Assembly: GCF_003096095.1 (NCBI RefSeq)
Contig: NZ_CP015453.1
Span: forward strand, 3,348,001 to 3,412,000
Source of the DNA: Dietzia psychralcaliphila
Lineage (GTDB): Bacteria > Actinomycetota > Actinomycetes > Mycobacteriales > Mycobacteriaceae
Direction: 5' to 3'
DNA length: 64,000 bases
Shown here: one piece after another, positions 24,047 through 32,831 of the stretch
How positions within the stretch are numbered: the stretch's first letter is position 1
Layout of the letters: each line of letters starts with the position of its first letter
Position numbers and translations under genes: made by a program
The notes under the pieces: generated by a model
Database searches by the model: none
Told to the model about the DNA's origin: nothing
The model's input: only the letters and a program-made list of their open reading frames with translations

Positions 24047-26671
24047 CTAGTCCGCGATCGCCTCCAGCGGATCCGTCTTGGCGGCCCGGTGCGCAGGCCA
24101 CAGCGAGGCCAGCACCCCCACGAACGCCGAGGCCACCAGCACGATCCCGATGGTCCCCCACGGGATGGTGGTCTGGCTCAACCCGCTGTCGGCCAGGACT
24201 GAGACGAAGGCCCAGCCCAGATAGACACCCACGGCCGCGCCGACCAGAGCCCCGAACACCGCGATCTGCGTGGACTCCAGGTTGATCGTCCGCCGGATCT
24301 GGGACCTCTGCATCCCCACGGCCCGCAGCATGCCGATCTCCGTGCGCCGCTCGATCACGGACAGCGCCAGGGTGTTGACGATCCCCAGCACCGCGATCAC
24401 CAGAGCCAGGCCGAGAAGGGCGTAGATGATCGTCAGCAGCTGGTCGATCCCGCCCGACTGGACGTCGATGTACTGCTGCTTGCTCTGCACGGTGGCGATC
24501 GGGATCTCGGTGAGCTCTTCGGTCACGTTCGCGAGCACCTCATCCGACGACGTGCCCTCTTCCGCCTTGGCCAGCACGATCGCGGTGGAGCGGAGGTTCT
24601 CCGGCACCAGCCGCTCGTAGACGTCCATACCGGTGTAGAAGGGGCCGAGGATCTGGGCGTCGTCGTAAACGCCGGTCACCCGGAGGGTGGACTCGCTGCC
24701 GTCCGGGCCGACGAGCGGTACCCGGGTACCCATCGTCCAGCCGTTGTCGCGCGCGACCTCCCTGGAGACGACGAGGGAATCCGGCCCCGGCTCCAGTGAG
24801 CCGTCGAGAACGGTGGCCTCGAGCAGCTCCCCGACGGGCCCACCGGCGGCCGCGAGCGCCTGGGGTTCGCCGCCGAGTTGGCCGAAGCCGAACGCGAGCC
24901 AGGCCACGTCCCCGACGCCGTCGACGCCGGCGATCTGGTCCTCGATCCCGCCGGCCAGCGGGGTGGGCGGCCCCTGGGAGGCGACGCCCTGGACTATGAC
25001 GTCGGCGGTGATCCCCTGGTCGATGAGACCGCTGACGCTCTCCTTGGTGGTGGCGCCCAGCGTGCCGAAGGCGGCCACCAGCGTGAGCCCCAGGGTGAGG
25101 GCGAAGGCCGTGGCCGCGGTACGGCGGGTGTTGCGGCCGGCGTTGGTGGCCGCCAGCTTTCCGACGGCACCGAAGGGCGCGCCGATGACCCGCCCGATCC
25201 CGCCGGCGATGGGTTTGGCCAGGGCGGGCATCACCAGGAAGCTGCCGATGATCAGGGCCGCGGCCCCGACGCCCACGGTGATTGCGCCGCTTCTCGTGGT
25301 GTCCTGCCAGGTGCCGATCAGGGCCAGCATGATGCCGCTGACCACTGCCAACAGCCCGACCGACGTGCGCCAGCCCCCGCCGGCCTCCGCGGAGGCGGCC
25401 CCGACCCGCATGCCCTGGACCGGGGCGACCCGTCCGGCGCGGCGGGCGGGCGCCCACGCGGAGAACACGGTGACGACGAAGCCCAGCACCAGCGGGGTGA
25501 TGACGGACATCGGGGTGAGCGCCAGGGTCCCAGACGGGATCCCCAGATCGAAGGCGTCGAGTACGGCGAAGATGATCCTGGCCAGCCCGAATCCTGCCAG
25601 CACGCCGATCGCGGACCCGACCAGCCCGGTCAGCGCGGCCTCGGCCAGCACGGACCGGGTGAGCTGGCCGCGGGTGGCGCCGATCGCCCGCAGCAGGGCG
25701 AGTTCGCGCAGCCGCTGCGCCACCAGCATGGAGAAGGTGTTGTAGATGATGAACGTGCCCACGAGCAGGGCGATCAGGCCGAAGGCCACGAAGAAGTAGT
25801 TGACGAAGTCCAGGATGGTCGAGAGCTGCGCGGAGAGCCGCTCCTTGACCTCCTCACCAGTGCTCACCTCGTACTCGGGGAACTCCGCGGCGAGGGTGTC
25901 GCGGATCTCCTCCTGGCTCACGCCGGGCATCGCGCGGACGGCCACGCTGCTGGCGTTCTCGCCGTCGGTGAACAGTGCGCGGGCCTGCTCGGAGGTGAAT
26001 CCGACCCCCACGTAACCGCCGACATCAGTCTCCGAGGAATAGGACCCCACGACCGTGACGTCGAGCATCCCCTGCGAGGTGGTGTACACCTGCGCGGAGT
26101 CACCGATCGCGAGTCCCGCGTTGTCCAGCACCGACTCGGGGAGGACGACCTCGCCGTCGGCGGCCGGAGCCCGTCCGTCTGAGATCCAGCTACTGCTCCC
26201 CACTGCCTCGTCGGGCTCGACCCACTCCAGCCCCTCCGACGGGGCGCCGCCGGACTGGTAGGGGGTGCCGTCGGAGTTGAACATCACCACGGTGCCGGTG
26301 ACCCCGGGGGTGACGGCCTCGACGCCCGGCAGGCCGAGCGCGCGGTCGGCGACCTCGAACGGCACGCCGGCGCCCCGGGGGTCCTCGGGCTCGATCTGCG
26401 CGGACAGGTCTTGGGTGCCCTGGTCGAGCAGCGCGTCGAACGTGCTCTGGAGGGTCGAGGTGAACACGAGCGACCCGGTGACGAACGCCGTGCCCAGGAC
26501 CACAGAGAGAACGGAGAGGACCAGGCGCAGCTTGTGTGCGGCGATGTTGCGGAGCGAGACCCGGAGCATGGGCCGCGGGTGGTTGGGGGCGTGACCTGGC
26601 GCGTTCTCGGGCGCGCTCCCAGCGGAGTGACCAGCGGCGTGACCAGCGGCGTGGCGGGCGGCGGCCATCAC
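24047..26671 (-). CDS. ABC transporter permease, MacB/FtsX-type, two FtsX domains
   Basis: 874 residues. One N-terminal span (LRNIAAHKLRLVLSVLSVVLG) precedes a large extracytoplasmic domain, three spans with the FtsX pattern (YFFVAFGLIALLVGTFIIYNTFSM... LRELALLRAIGATRGQL), then a second MacB-like periplasmic domain and a final FtsX domain (RRTEIGMLRAVGMQRSQIRR) with IAVLGIVNTLALSVIERR. The start ATG overlaps the ATPase stop. The first 35 residues are a His/Ala/Pro-rich extension before MLRVSLRN, which is an alternative start. Such permeases usually work in lipoprotein or antibiotic export. Confidence 0.92.
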   Translation of the reverse strand: MMAAARHAAGHAAGHSAGSAPENAPGHAPNHPRPMLRVSLRNIAAHKLRLVLSVLSVVLGTAFVTGSLVFTSTLQSTFDALLDQGTQDLSAQIEPEDPRGAGVPFEVADRALGLPGVEAVTPGVTGTVVMFNSDGTPYQSGGAPSEGLEWVEPDEAVGSSSWISDGRAPAADGEVVLPESVLDNAGLAIGDSAQVYTTSQGMLDVTVVGSYSSETDVGGYVGVGFTSEQARALFTDGENASSVAVRAMPGVSQEEIRDTLAAEFPEYEVSTGEEVKERLSAQLSTILDFVNYFFVAFGLIALLVGTFIIYNTFSMLVAQRLRELALLRAIGATRGQLTRSVLAEAALTGLVGSAIGVLAGFGLARIIFAVLDAFDLGIPSGTLALTPMSVITPLVLGFVVTVFSAWAPARRAGRVAPVQGMRVGAASAEAGGGWRTSVGLLAVVSGIMLALIGTWQDTTRSGAITVGVGAAALIIGSFLVMPALAKPIAGGIGRVIGAPFGAVGKLAATNAGRNTRRTAATAFALTLGLTLVAAFGTLGATTKESVSGLIDQGITADVIVQGVASQGPPTPLAGGIEDQIAGVDGVGDVAWLAFGFGQLGGEPQALAAAGGPVGELLEATVLDGSLEPGPDSLVVSREVARDNGWTMGTRVPLVGPDGSESTLRVTGVYDDAQILGPFYTGMDVYERLVPENLRSTAIVLAKAEEGTSSDEVLANVTEELTEIPIATVQSKQQYIDVQSGGIDQLLTIIYALLGLALVIAVLGIVNTLALSVIERRTEIGMLRAVGMQRSQIRRTINLESTQIAVFGALVGAAVGVYLGWAFVSVLADSGLSQTTIPWGTIGIVLVASAFVGVLASLWPAHRAAKTDPLEAIAD

Positions 26672-27435
26672 TGCTCCTCGAGCGCGCCCATGGCCGCCAG
26701 GATCTCGTCGGCGGTGGGGTGGGAGAGCTCACGCACGACCCGGCCGTCGGCGAGCAGCAGAACGCGGTCGGCGTAGGTGGCGGCCCGCGGATCGTGGGTG
26801 ACTATCACTACGGTCTGCTGGAAATCGTCGGCGGCGCTGCGCAGGATCGCCAGCACCTCCGCCGACGAGGTGGAGTCGAGGTTGCCGGTGGGCTCGTCGC
26901 CGAACAGGATGTCGGGGCGTCCCACCAGCGCACGTGCGCAGGCGACGCGCTGCTGCTGACCGCCGGACAGCTCCGACGGCCGGTGCGAGAGGCGGTCCTT
27001 GATTCCCAGCCGCCCGATCACCTCGTCGAACCACGCGCGGTCGATGGCGTGGCCCGCGATGTCCTGCGGGAGTGTGATGTTCTCCTCGGCGGTCAGGGTG
27101 GGGACCAAGTTGAAGGACTGGAACACGAATCCGATCCGGTCGCGGCGCAGCGCGGTGAGTTCCTTGTCCGCCAGACCCACGATCTCGGTGTCCCCCACCC
27201 GCACCGAACCGGAGGTCGGCCGGTCCAGGCCCGCCATGCAGTGCATCAGAGTGGATTTGCCGGAGCCGGACGGGCCCATGATCGCGGTGAACCGTCCGCG
27301 CTCGAACGAGGCGCTGACGTGGTCCAGCGCGCGGACCTCGGTCTCGCCCTCGCCGTAGGTCATGACGAGGTCTGTGGCGACGGCTGCGAGCTCCGCGCCC
27401 TCCGCTCGGTGCTGGGTCTCGGCCTGCGTGGTCAT
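26668..27435 (-). CDS. ABC transporter ATP-binding protein (MacB/LolD type)
   Basis: 255 residues. Walker A is GPSGSGKST (54-62), the Q-loop is in GFVFQSFNLVPTLTAEENI, the signature is LSGGQQQRVACARAL and Walker B ILFGDEPTGNLDS. It forms an operon with the FtsX-type permease (ATGA overlap). The LolD-like PTLTAEENI sequence supports the MacB/LolD group. Promoter is probably in the 27-bp gap before the pseudouridine synthase gene or further upstream. Confidence 0.95.
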   Translation of the reverse strand: MTTQAETQHRAEGAELAAVATDLVMTYGEGETEVRALDHVSASFERGRFTAIMGPSGSGKSTLMHCMAGLDRPTSGSVRVGDTEIVGLADKELTALRRDRIGFVFQSFNLVPTLTAEENITLPQDIAGHAIDRAWFDEVIGRLGIKDRLSHRPSELSGGQQQRVACARALVGRPDILFGDEPTGNLDSTSSAEVLAILRSAADDFQQTVVIVTHDPRAATYADRVLLLADGRVVRELSHPTADEILAAMGALEEQ

Positions 27436-27462
27436 CTGCTCCCCTGGATCATGGTGGTCGAC

Positions 27463-28494
27463 CTAAAGCATGCAGGAGTTCGGAGCCGTTGCCGATGGGG
27501 GATGGCCCGGATCTTCACCCCGGGCCCTCCCGGTCGGCCACGCCTCGAGCGACCTGCGGCTCCTGAACTGGCGTTTCGCTCCGGAGATGGGGTCGGTGAA
27601 CCCGATGGTCTCCGCGAGGAGCTGTAGGGGGTGGGAGAAATCACCGACGGTGATGGTCCGCACCCGCGGGTACAGGTCGTCGCCGAGGATCGGTGTGCCC
27701 AGTGCGTTCATGTGCACCCGGAGCTGGTGCGTTCGCCCGGTGGTGGGTTCGAGTCGGTACAGGCCGAGCGGCTCCCCGGACCCCCACGCCCCGTCCCCGA
27801 CATCACGGGTCTCGACACCACGGGACTCCAGCAGTGTGATCCGCGTGTGTGCGTCCGGCTGTCCGTCCACCTCGGTGGCCTGCAGTACCCCTCGCGTCTT
27901 GACGATCCGGCTGGACCGCTCGCGCACCCGCGGCGTCCCCTCCGGGGCGGGAGCCACGGCGAGGTAGGTCTTGGCGACCCGCCGGGCGGCGAAGAGGTCC
28001 TGGTAGGCGGCGCGGTGGGCGGGGTCGACGGTGAACACCAGGACGCCCGCGGTGAGCCGGTCGAGCCGGTGGGCCGGAGCCAGGTCCTCCAGCCCGAGGT
28101 CGCGGCGGAGGCGCACCAGTGCGGTCTGGGTGACGTGACCGGCGCGGGGGGTGGTGGCCAGGAAGTGGGGCTTGTCGACGACGAGGAGGCGATCGTCCCG
28201 GTGCAGGACCTCGGTCCCGAAGGGCACCTCCACTTCCGGCTCGGGGGTCCGGTACGTCCACACGTCCATCCCCCGGCGCCGCCGGGTGGCCTCGGTGACG
28301 ACCGCCCCGTCGGCGGTCACGACCTGCCCGGAGGCGAGGGCCGCCTCGAGCTCCGCGAGCCGGTCGGGAAACCGCCGGCGCAGTTCCTCGGGGATGCTGC
28401 GGGGCCCCTGACCGGGGTCGGCCAGCCGGATCCGCACCGGGTCCACGCCGTCGCGCAACGGCAGTGGCCGGCGCGGGCGTCCGGGCTTCGGCAT
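27463..28494 (-). CDS. RluA-type pseudouridine synthase
   Basis: 343 residues. The catalytic motif HRLDRLTAGVLVF is present with its Asp, plus the YLAV and GRTHQLRVHMNALGTPILGD blocks typical of RluA-family enzymes. An N-terminal extension of about 75 residues contains SIPEELRRRFPDRLAELEA. It modifies uridines in rRNA or tRNA; the target cannot be told from sequence. It is divergently oriented to the 39-residue microprotein gene. Confidence 0.92.
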   Translation of the reverse strand: MPKPGRPRRPLPLRDGVDPVRIRLADPGQGPRSIPEELRRRFPDRLAELEAALASGQVVTADGAVVTEATRRRRGMDVWTYRTPEPEVEVPFGTEVLHRDDRLLVVDKPHFLATTPRAGHVTQTALVRLRRDLGLEDLAPAHRLDRLTAGVLVFTVDPAHRAAYQDLFAARRVAKTYLAVAPAPEGTPRVRERSSRIVKTRGVLQATEVDGQPDAHTRITLLESRGVETRDVGDGAWGSGEPLGLYRLEPTTGRTHQLRVHMNALGTPILGDDLYPRVRTITVGDFSHPLQLLAETIGFTDPISGAKRQFRSRRSLEAWPTGRARGEDPGHPPSATAPNSCML

Positions 28495-28590
28495 GTGCAG
28501 AGTCTAGTCGCTGGGCTACACTCGCCCTTCGCACCACCTGCCTCATCCGCCACTTCTATGCCAGCGGCCCCCTTTACCCCAGGAGCACCC

Positions 28591-28710
28591 ATGATCGACG
28601 CCGTAGTCGACTTCTTCCTCTTCGGCCCCGGCCGCGCCCTCCTCCCGGCGTTCCAGGGCAGCTTCAACATGGCCTACCCGCCTAACGCCCCCTTCCCGGA
28701 CGAGTTCTGA
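28591..28710 (+). CDS. Microprotein, 39 residues
   Basis: ATG 28591 is preceded by AGGAG at a 5-nt spacing. The sequence MIDAVVDFFLFGPGRALLP, then AFQGSFNMAYPPNAPFPDEF, has an amphipathic or hydrophobic N-terminal segment and a Pro/Phe-rich tail. A TACACT -10-like hexamer lies at 28517-28522. It shares a V-V-D-F-F pattern with the 43-residue microprotein at 12730-12861 (I-V-D-I-F). After the stop the 15-nt end of the gene is repeated (28696-28710 and 28711-28725). No homologue is recognised; a small membrane or envelope peptide is the best guess. Confidence 0.55.
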   Translation: MIDAVVDFFLFGPGRALLPAFQGSFNMAYPPNAPFPDEF

Positions 28711-28786
28711 CCGGACGAGTTCTGAGACACATGGCCGAGTTCTGAGAACGCATCCCCGAATCGGGAGCGGCGGTATCCTCAGAGGT

Positions 28787-29683
28787 ATGGCTTCTCTCGA
28801 GAATTCCGTGGTCGTCGGTATCGACGGCTCAGCCGCGTCGACCGGCGCCGTCGCGTACGCCGCCAACACCGCCGCGACACGGCGGGTCCCGCTCGTCCTG
28901 GTGACCAGCTACACGATGCCGGCGGCCATGTTCGCCGAGGGCATGGTGCCGCCCCAACCCGTCTACGACGAGTTGGAGAAGGAGTGCGTGCCAATCGTCG
29001 AGCAGGCCAGGGCTACCGCGCTCAAGGTCGCGCCGGACATCGAGGTCTCGCACGCCATCGTCGAGGGCAACCCCTCCCAGGTCCTGATCGACTACTCCCG
29101 CAAGGCCAAGATGATCGTCCTGGGGTCCCGTGGCCTCGGTGGGATCAAGGGCATGGTGCTCGGGTCGGTCTCGGCTTCGGTGGCCAGCCACGCGTTCTGC
29201 CCGGTCGTGGTGACCCGTGAGGACACCGACGACCTCGACCGCTCGGGCCCGGTCGTGGTGGGCGTCGACGGTTCCGAGGTCAGCGCCAAGGCCACCGCCT
29301 GGGCCTTTGCCGAGGCCTCGGCGCGCGACACCCCCCTCATCGCGGTGCACACCTGGATGGACCCCCAGGTCCAGGCCGCGGCCGCCGGGATCGCGTTGAC
29401 GGACGAGGACTGGAAGCAGCTCGAGGAACAGCAGCTCGAGACCCTGTCCGAGCGTCTCGCCGGTTTCTCCGACCGCTACCCCGACGTGCAGATCGAGCGG
29501 TTCGTCACCCGCGATCGCGCGGTCCGAGCCCTCGTGGAGCAGGCCGCGAACGCCCAGCTCGTCGTCGTCGGCTCCCACGGGCGGGGCGGATTCACCGGCA
29601 TGGTCCTCGGCTCGACCAGCCGGGCGCTCCTGCAGGCGTCACCCTGCCCGGTGATGGTCGTGCGTCCGGAATCGCACTCATGA
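28787..29683 (+). CDS. Universal stress protein, tandem UspA domains
   Basis: 298 residues with two UspA domains (about 4-148 and 155-296). Each starts VVVGIDGSAAS or VVVGVDGSEVS and ends with the ATP-binding G-x2-G-x9-G(S/T) loop: GSRGLGGIKGMVLGSVSASV and GSHGRGGFTGMVLGSTSRAL. Two-domain, ATP-binding Usp proteins in mycobacteria are linked to hypoxia and dormancy. Its stop overlaps the GNAT start by ATGA, making a two-gene operon. Confidence 0.94.
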   Translation: MASLENSVVVGIDGSAASTGAVAYAANTAATRRVPLVLVTSYTMPAAMFAEGMVPPQPVYDELEKECVPIVEQARATALKVAPDIEVSHAIVEGNPSQVLIDYSRKAKMIVLGSRGLGGIKGMVLGSVSASVASHAFCPVVVTREDTDDLDRSGPVVVGVDGSEVSAKATAWAFAEASARDTPLIAVHTWMDPQVQAAAAGIALTDEDWKQLEEQQLETLSERLAGFSDRYPDVQIERFVTRDRAVRALVEQAANAQLVVVGSHGRGGFTGMVLGSTSRALLQASPCPVMVVRPESHS

Positions 29684-29964
29684 GCGAGGAGAACGTGCAG
29701 GTGAGGCGCAACCTCGCCGCCGGTCGGTTCGAGATCCTGGTGGACGACGTGGTGGCGGGATTCGCCGACTACGGCGACGCGGACGGCGTCAGGACCTTCC
29801 CGCACACCGTCGTGGACCCGGAATTCGGCGGCCGCGGCCTGGCCGGGCGGATGATCGACGAGGCCCTCAGGGCGACCCGCGAGGACGGCCTGAAGGTGCG
29901 GCCCAGCTGCACATTCGTCGAGCGCTACATCCAGAAGAACCCCGAATCGGCGGATCTCGCCTGA
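29680..29964 (+). CDS. Small GNAT-like N-acetyltransferase (YjdJ/NATD1 type)
   Basis: 94 residues. It matches the short single-domain acetyltransferases: RFEILVDDVVAGFADYG, TFPHTVVDPEFGGRGLAGRMIDEAL (acetyl-CoA loop GGRGLAGR) and RPSCTFVERYIQKNPE with the conserved Cys and Tyr. Coupled to the universal stress gene. The substrate is unknown. Confidence 0.9.
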   Translation: MSEENVQVRRNLAAGRFEILVDDVVAGFADYGDADGVRTFPHTVVDPEFGGRGLAGRMIDEALRATREDGLKVRPSCTFVERYIQKNPESADLA

Positions 29965-30123
29965 GTTAACCTGTTCACATGACGCCTGAGGCGCAGGTAA
30001 GTAACGAATAAGCGACGATTAACGCCACACGAGGCGCCACCGGAAGCGTTTGTGGCCGTCTCGTGTTCTCCTGTGGGAGCGGCTCGCACACGGGCCGAGT
30101 ATCTCTCGGGAAAGGATTACACC

Positions 30124-30405
30124 ATGTGGACCATCATCGCCTGGATCATCATCGGCGGGCTCGCCGGCTGGATCGCCTCCAAGATCATGAAGCGTGACGC
30201 CCAGATGGGCATCCTCGCCAACATCGTCGCCGGTATCGTCGGCGCCTTCCTCGTCGGCTGGATCGTCTCGTTCTTCACGGGCGGCGACGCGATGCCGGAG
30301 GCCTTCTCCATTCCCGGCGTCATCGCCGCTATCGTCGGCGCCTGCCTCGTGATCTGGCTCGTCAGCCTCGTCACCGGCCGCAGCAAGCGTGGCACCCGGG
30401 TCTGA
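30124..30405 (+). CDS. GlsB/YeaQ/YmgE family stress-response membrane protein
   Basis: 93 residues from ATG 30124 with AAAGGA 7 nt upstream. Three membrane spans: [41 protein letters not shown] and [20 protein letters not shown], with Gly-rich packing faces. Members are small inner-membrane proteins induced by envelope or general stress. It is monocistronic, closed by the terminator at 30428-30465. Confidence 0.93.
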   Translation: MWTIIAWIIIGGLAGWIASKIMKRDAQMGILANIVAGIVGAFLVGWIVSFFTGGDAMPEAFSIPGVIAAIVGACLVIWLVSLVTGRSKRGTRV

Positions 30406-30427
30406 CCAGACCAGCACCACGCATGCC

Positions 30428-30465
30428 GGACGGCCCGGCCCCGATCGATCGGGGCCGGGCCGTCC
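30428..30465 (+). terminator. Perfect 38-bp palindromic terminator
   Basis: Perfect inverted repeat with 19-bp arms (GGACGGCCCGGCCCCGATC and its complement), followed by TTGTGTGTATGT. It ends the GlsB-type gene. Confidence 0.85.
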
Positions 30466-30499
30466 TTGTGTGTATGTCACAGCCGATAGTCTGTCCACT

Positions 30500-31102
30500 G
30501 TGACGAGCGAACGGTCGACCAAGCCCGGTCCGCGGGAGCGGCTCCTGGCCACGTCGACCCGCCTGTTCTCCACCGACGGGATCCGGGCCGTGGGAATCGA
30601 CCGGATCCTCAGGGAGTCCCGGGTGGCCAAGGCCAGCCTCTACAACACCTACGGATCCAAGGACGAGCTCGTCGTGGCCTACCTGCGGGCCATGGCCGAA
30701 CGGGACCGGGCCCTGTGGCAGCGACGGGCGGACGCCGCACCCGATTCACGCGGACGCATCCTCGCGCTGTTCGACATCGTCCGCGAGCGCGTGGAGCCGG
30801 CGACCCCCGGCTCGTGTCACCTGGCCGCCGCCATCGAGTTCCCCAGCCCCTCCACCGACGGTGAGCGCGCCATCCGCGCGGCCGTCACCGACCAACGGGC
30901 GTGGGTCGCGACCACCCTCCGCTCCGAGCTCGCCGGCATGGGGCTGCAGGACCCCGACAACATCGCGGACCTGGCCGACCGGCTGGCGATCCTCCACGAC
31001 GGCTCCGTCACCGCCGCCATGCTCGGGGAGGTCGAGACCTCCGCCAAGACGGCGCGGAGCATGGCCGAGCTCATCCTGGGGATGGTCACGGAACCCTCGT
31101 GA
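30500..31102 (+). CDS. TetR-family regulator
   Basis: 200 residues from GTG 30500. DNA-binding domain: RLLATSTRLFSTDGIRAVGIDRILRESRVAKASLYNTYGSKDELV, a canonical TetR helix-turn-helix. The C-terminal domain contains GSCHLAAAIEFPSP, found in many regulators of this subgroup. It overlaps the sortase start (GTGA at 31099), so the regulator and sortase are co-translated, an unusual pairing. Confidence 0.92.
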   Translation: MTSERSTKPGPRERLLATSTRLFSTDGIRAVGIDRILRESRVAKASLYNTYGSKDELVVAYLRAMAERDRALWQRRADAAPDSRGRILALFDIVRERVEPATPGSCHLAAAIEFPSPSTDGERAIRAAVTDQRAWVATTLRSELAGMGLQDPDNIADLADRLAILHDGSVTAAMLGEVETSAKTARSMAELILGMVTEPS

Positions 31103-31917
31103 GGCGCGCGACGGGAGTGACGGGAGTACTGGGCGAGGTGCTCGTGACGATCGGCGTCGTGCTGGCGCTGTTCGTGGTCTACCAGGTGTGGTGGACCGAC
31201 CTGGGCGCGGCGCGCGCCCAGTCCGCCGCCGACGACGAGCTGGAACAGCGGTGGGGTCCGGCGGACAATCCACGCGATCGCGGGGCGAGCGCCGATGACG
31301 CGGAGCTCGACGCCCTGGGATCCTCCGGGATCGCCGAAGGCACCGCGTTCGCCCGCCTGTATATCCCCTCGTTCGGGTCGGACTACCGGTTCGCCGTGGT
31401 CTCCGGGACCAGCGACGCGGCCCTCGAGATCGGGCCCGGGCACTACACCGAGACCCAGGCGCCGGGCGAGCCCGGGAACTTCGCCGTCGCGGGGCACCGG
31501 GTGGGCCGTGGCTCGCCGTTCAACGACCTGGACGCCCTGCGCTCGTGTGACGCCCTGGTCTACGCCACCGCGGACCAGTGGCTGATCTACCGCGTCCTGC
31601 CCGTCGACGCACCCGACCCCGCATCGGCTCGCGCACAGGCCGCCGAATGCCTTCCCGCGGACCTCGCCGCACGCGCGACCTCCGGAAGGTACGAGGGCCT
31701 GTCCGGCGTCTCGGTGGTCCGCCCGGAGGACGTGTGGGTGATCGACGCCGTGCCCGGGCGCGCCGAGCCCGCCTCCCCCGAGCTGCTGCCCCTGACCACG
31801 CTCACCACCTGCCACCCGCAGTTCTCGGCGGCGGAGCGGCTCGTGGTGCACGCGGTCCTCGAACGGGCCGAACCGCGAGTGGCCGGAACGGTCCCCGCCG
31901 AACTGGAGGGTCGGTGA
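31099..31917 (+). CDS. Class E sortase
   Basis: 272 residues from GTG 31099. A membrane anchor (VLVTIGVVLALFVVYQVWW) is followed by an acidic linker and the sortase barrel. The catalytic His133 is in AVAGHRVGRGSPFND, the Cys238 in LTTCHPQFSAAERLVVHA and the Arg is within that last segment. Class E enzymes recognise LAXTG-type signals. No substrate with such a signal is in the window. It overlaps both the TetR and the 60-residue protein genes. Confidence 0.92.
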   Translation: MRRATGVTGVLGEVLVTIGVVLALFVVYQVWWTDLGAARAQSAADDELEQRWGPADNPRDRGASADDAELDALGSSGIAEGTAFARLYIPSFGSDYRFAVVSGTSDAALEIGPGHYTETQAPGEPGNFAVAGHRVGRGSPFNDLDALRSCDALVYATADQWLIYRVLPVDAPDPASARAQAAECLPADLAARATSGRYEGLSGVSVVRPEDVWVIDAVPGRAEPASPELLPLTTLTTCHPQFSAAERLVVHAVLERAEPRVAGTVPAELEGR

Positions 31918-32099
31918 TGTACGCCTGGCTCTACCGGAGGCTCCCCGGCCCCACCCCGCTCCGGATCCTGCTGGTCCTGGTCCTGCTGGCGGCGGCGTTC
32001 CTACTGCTCATGGAGGTCGTGTTCCCCGCGGTCGAGTCGCTCATGCCGTACTCCGACGTCTCCGTCGACCCGGTCGCGGCGCCCCGTCCTGCCACCTGA
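31917..32099 (+). CDS. Small single-span membrane protein downstream of sortase
   Basis: 60 residues; the ATG shares its A with the TGA of the sortase gene. The protein MYAWLYRRLPGPTPLRILL then VLVLLAAAFLLLMEVVFPAVE has one span and a short exported tail SLMPYSDVSVD. Proteins like this often follow sortase E genes in actinobacteria, so it is probably a partner or stabiliser of the enzyme; the role is not established. Confidence 0.8.
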   Translation: MYAWLYRRLPGPTPLRILLVLVLLAAAFLLLMEVVFPAVESLMPYSDVSVDPVAAPRPAT

Positions 32100-32185
32100 G
32101 CCACACGGCACACCGAGACAGTCGGTAGCTCGTGTCAGTCTGTAATCCGTGCCTGTCGGCAACCCGTGTCAGTCGTCGACCCGTG

Positions 32186-32737
32186 TCAATCGGCAACCCG
32201 GGGCGCGACGAGTTCGGCCACCCGCTGGACCTTGACCGACTGCTCCTGCGTGGACTGCACCGCCAGGACCTGCGTGCCCCGGGCCAGGACCACCAGTGCG
32301 CCCCCCGGGCCACCGGTGCGGCCACCGGTCCACCCGTCCTCGACGTCCGAGCGTTCGGACTCGCCCACGGGTGCCGAGGCGTCCACCAACTCGGTGGCCC
32401 GCTCCTCCGACTCGACCGAGTACACGGTGGTCGTGAGCTGGACGGCACCGTCAGCGCTGTAGAAGAAGCAGGCCGCGGGGTCGACGCGGTCGTCGATCCG
32501 CACGTCGGTCGCCAACTCGCCGTTGAGCCGCGACACCTCGTCCACGGACAGGTACGGGCACTCCGCGCGCGTCACTGGCTCGACCTGGGGGATCTCCGGC
32601 TCGCTGGTCTCCGGCGGCGCGGTCTGGATGGTCCCCATCTCCGGCGCGGGTTCGGTGTCCCCGCCGCCGCAGCCCGCCGTCACTCCGAGCAGTACGACGG
32701 ACAGGGGAGCGAGGAGGGTCGTGGCGGCGATACGCAT
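32186..32737 (-). CDS. DUF2020-type lipoprotein
   Basis: 183 residues from ATG 32737. The lipobox is LLGVTAGC at residues 16-23. The mature domain, starting CPYLSVDEVSRLNGE and containing DDRVDPAACFFYSADG and TQEQSVKVQRVAELV, follows the DUF2020 pattern with two paired Cys. Function unknown; probably anchored outside the membrane. TATCCT lies about 7 nt before the ATG on the minus strand, so the transcript may be leaderless. Confidence 0.85.
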   Translation of the reverse strand: MRIAATTLLAPLSVVLLGVTAGCGGGDTEPAPEMGTIQTAPPETSEPEIPQVEPVTRAECPYLSVDEVSRLNGELATDVRIDDRVDPAACFFYSADGAVQLTTTVYSVESEERATELVDASAPVGESERSDVEDGWTGGRTGGPGGALVVLARGTQVLAVQSTQEQSVKVQRVAELVAPRVAD

Positions 32738-32831
32738 GATGCCCAGGATAGGACCCGGCCCGCTGGGTAAGGTCATGCACACTGAACTGAGACGACCGAC
32801 TCTCATCGACGACCGGCGGGGAGGTGCCCAC

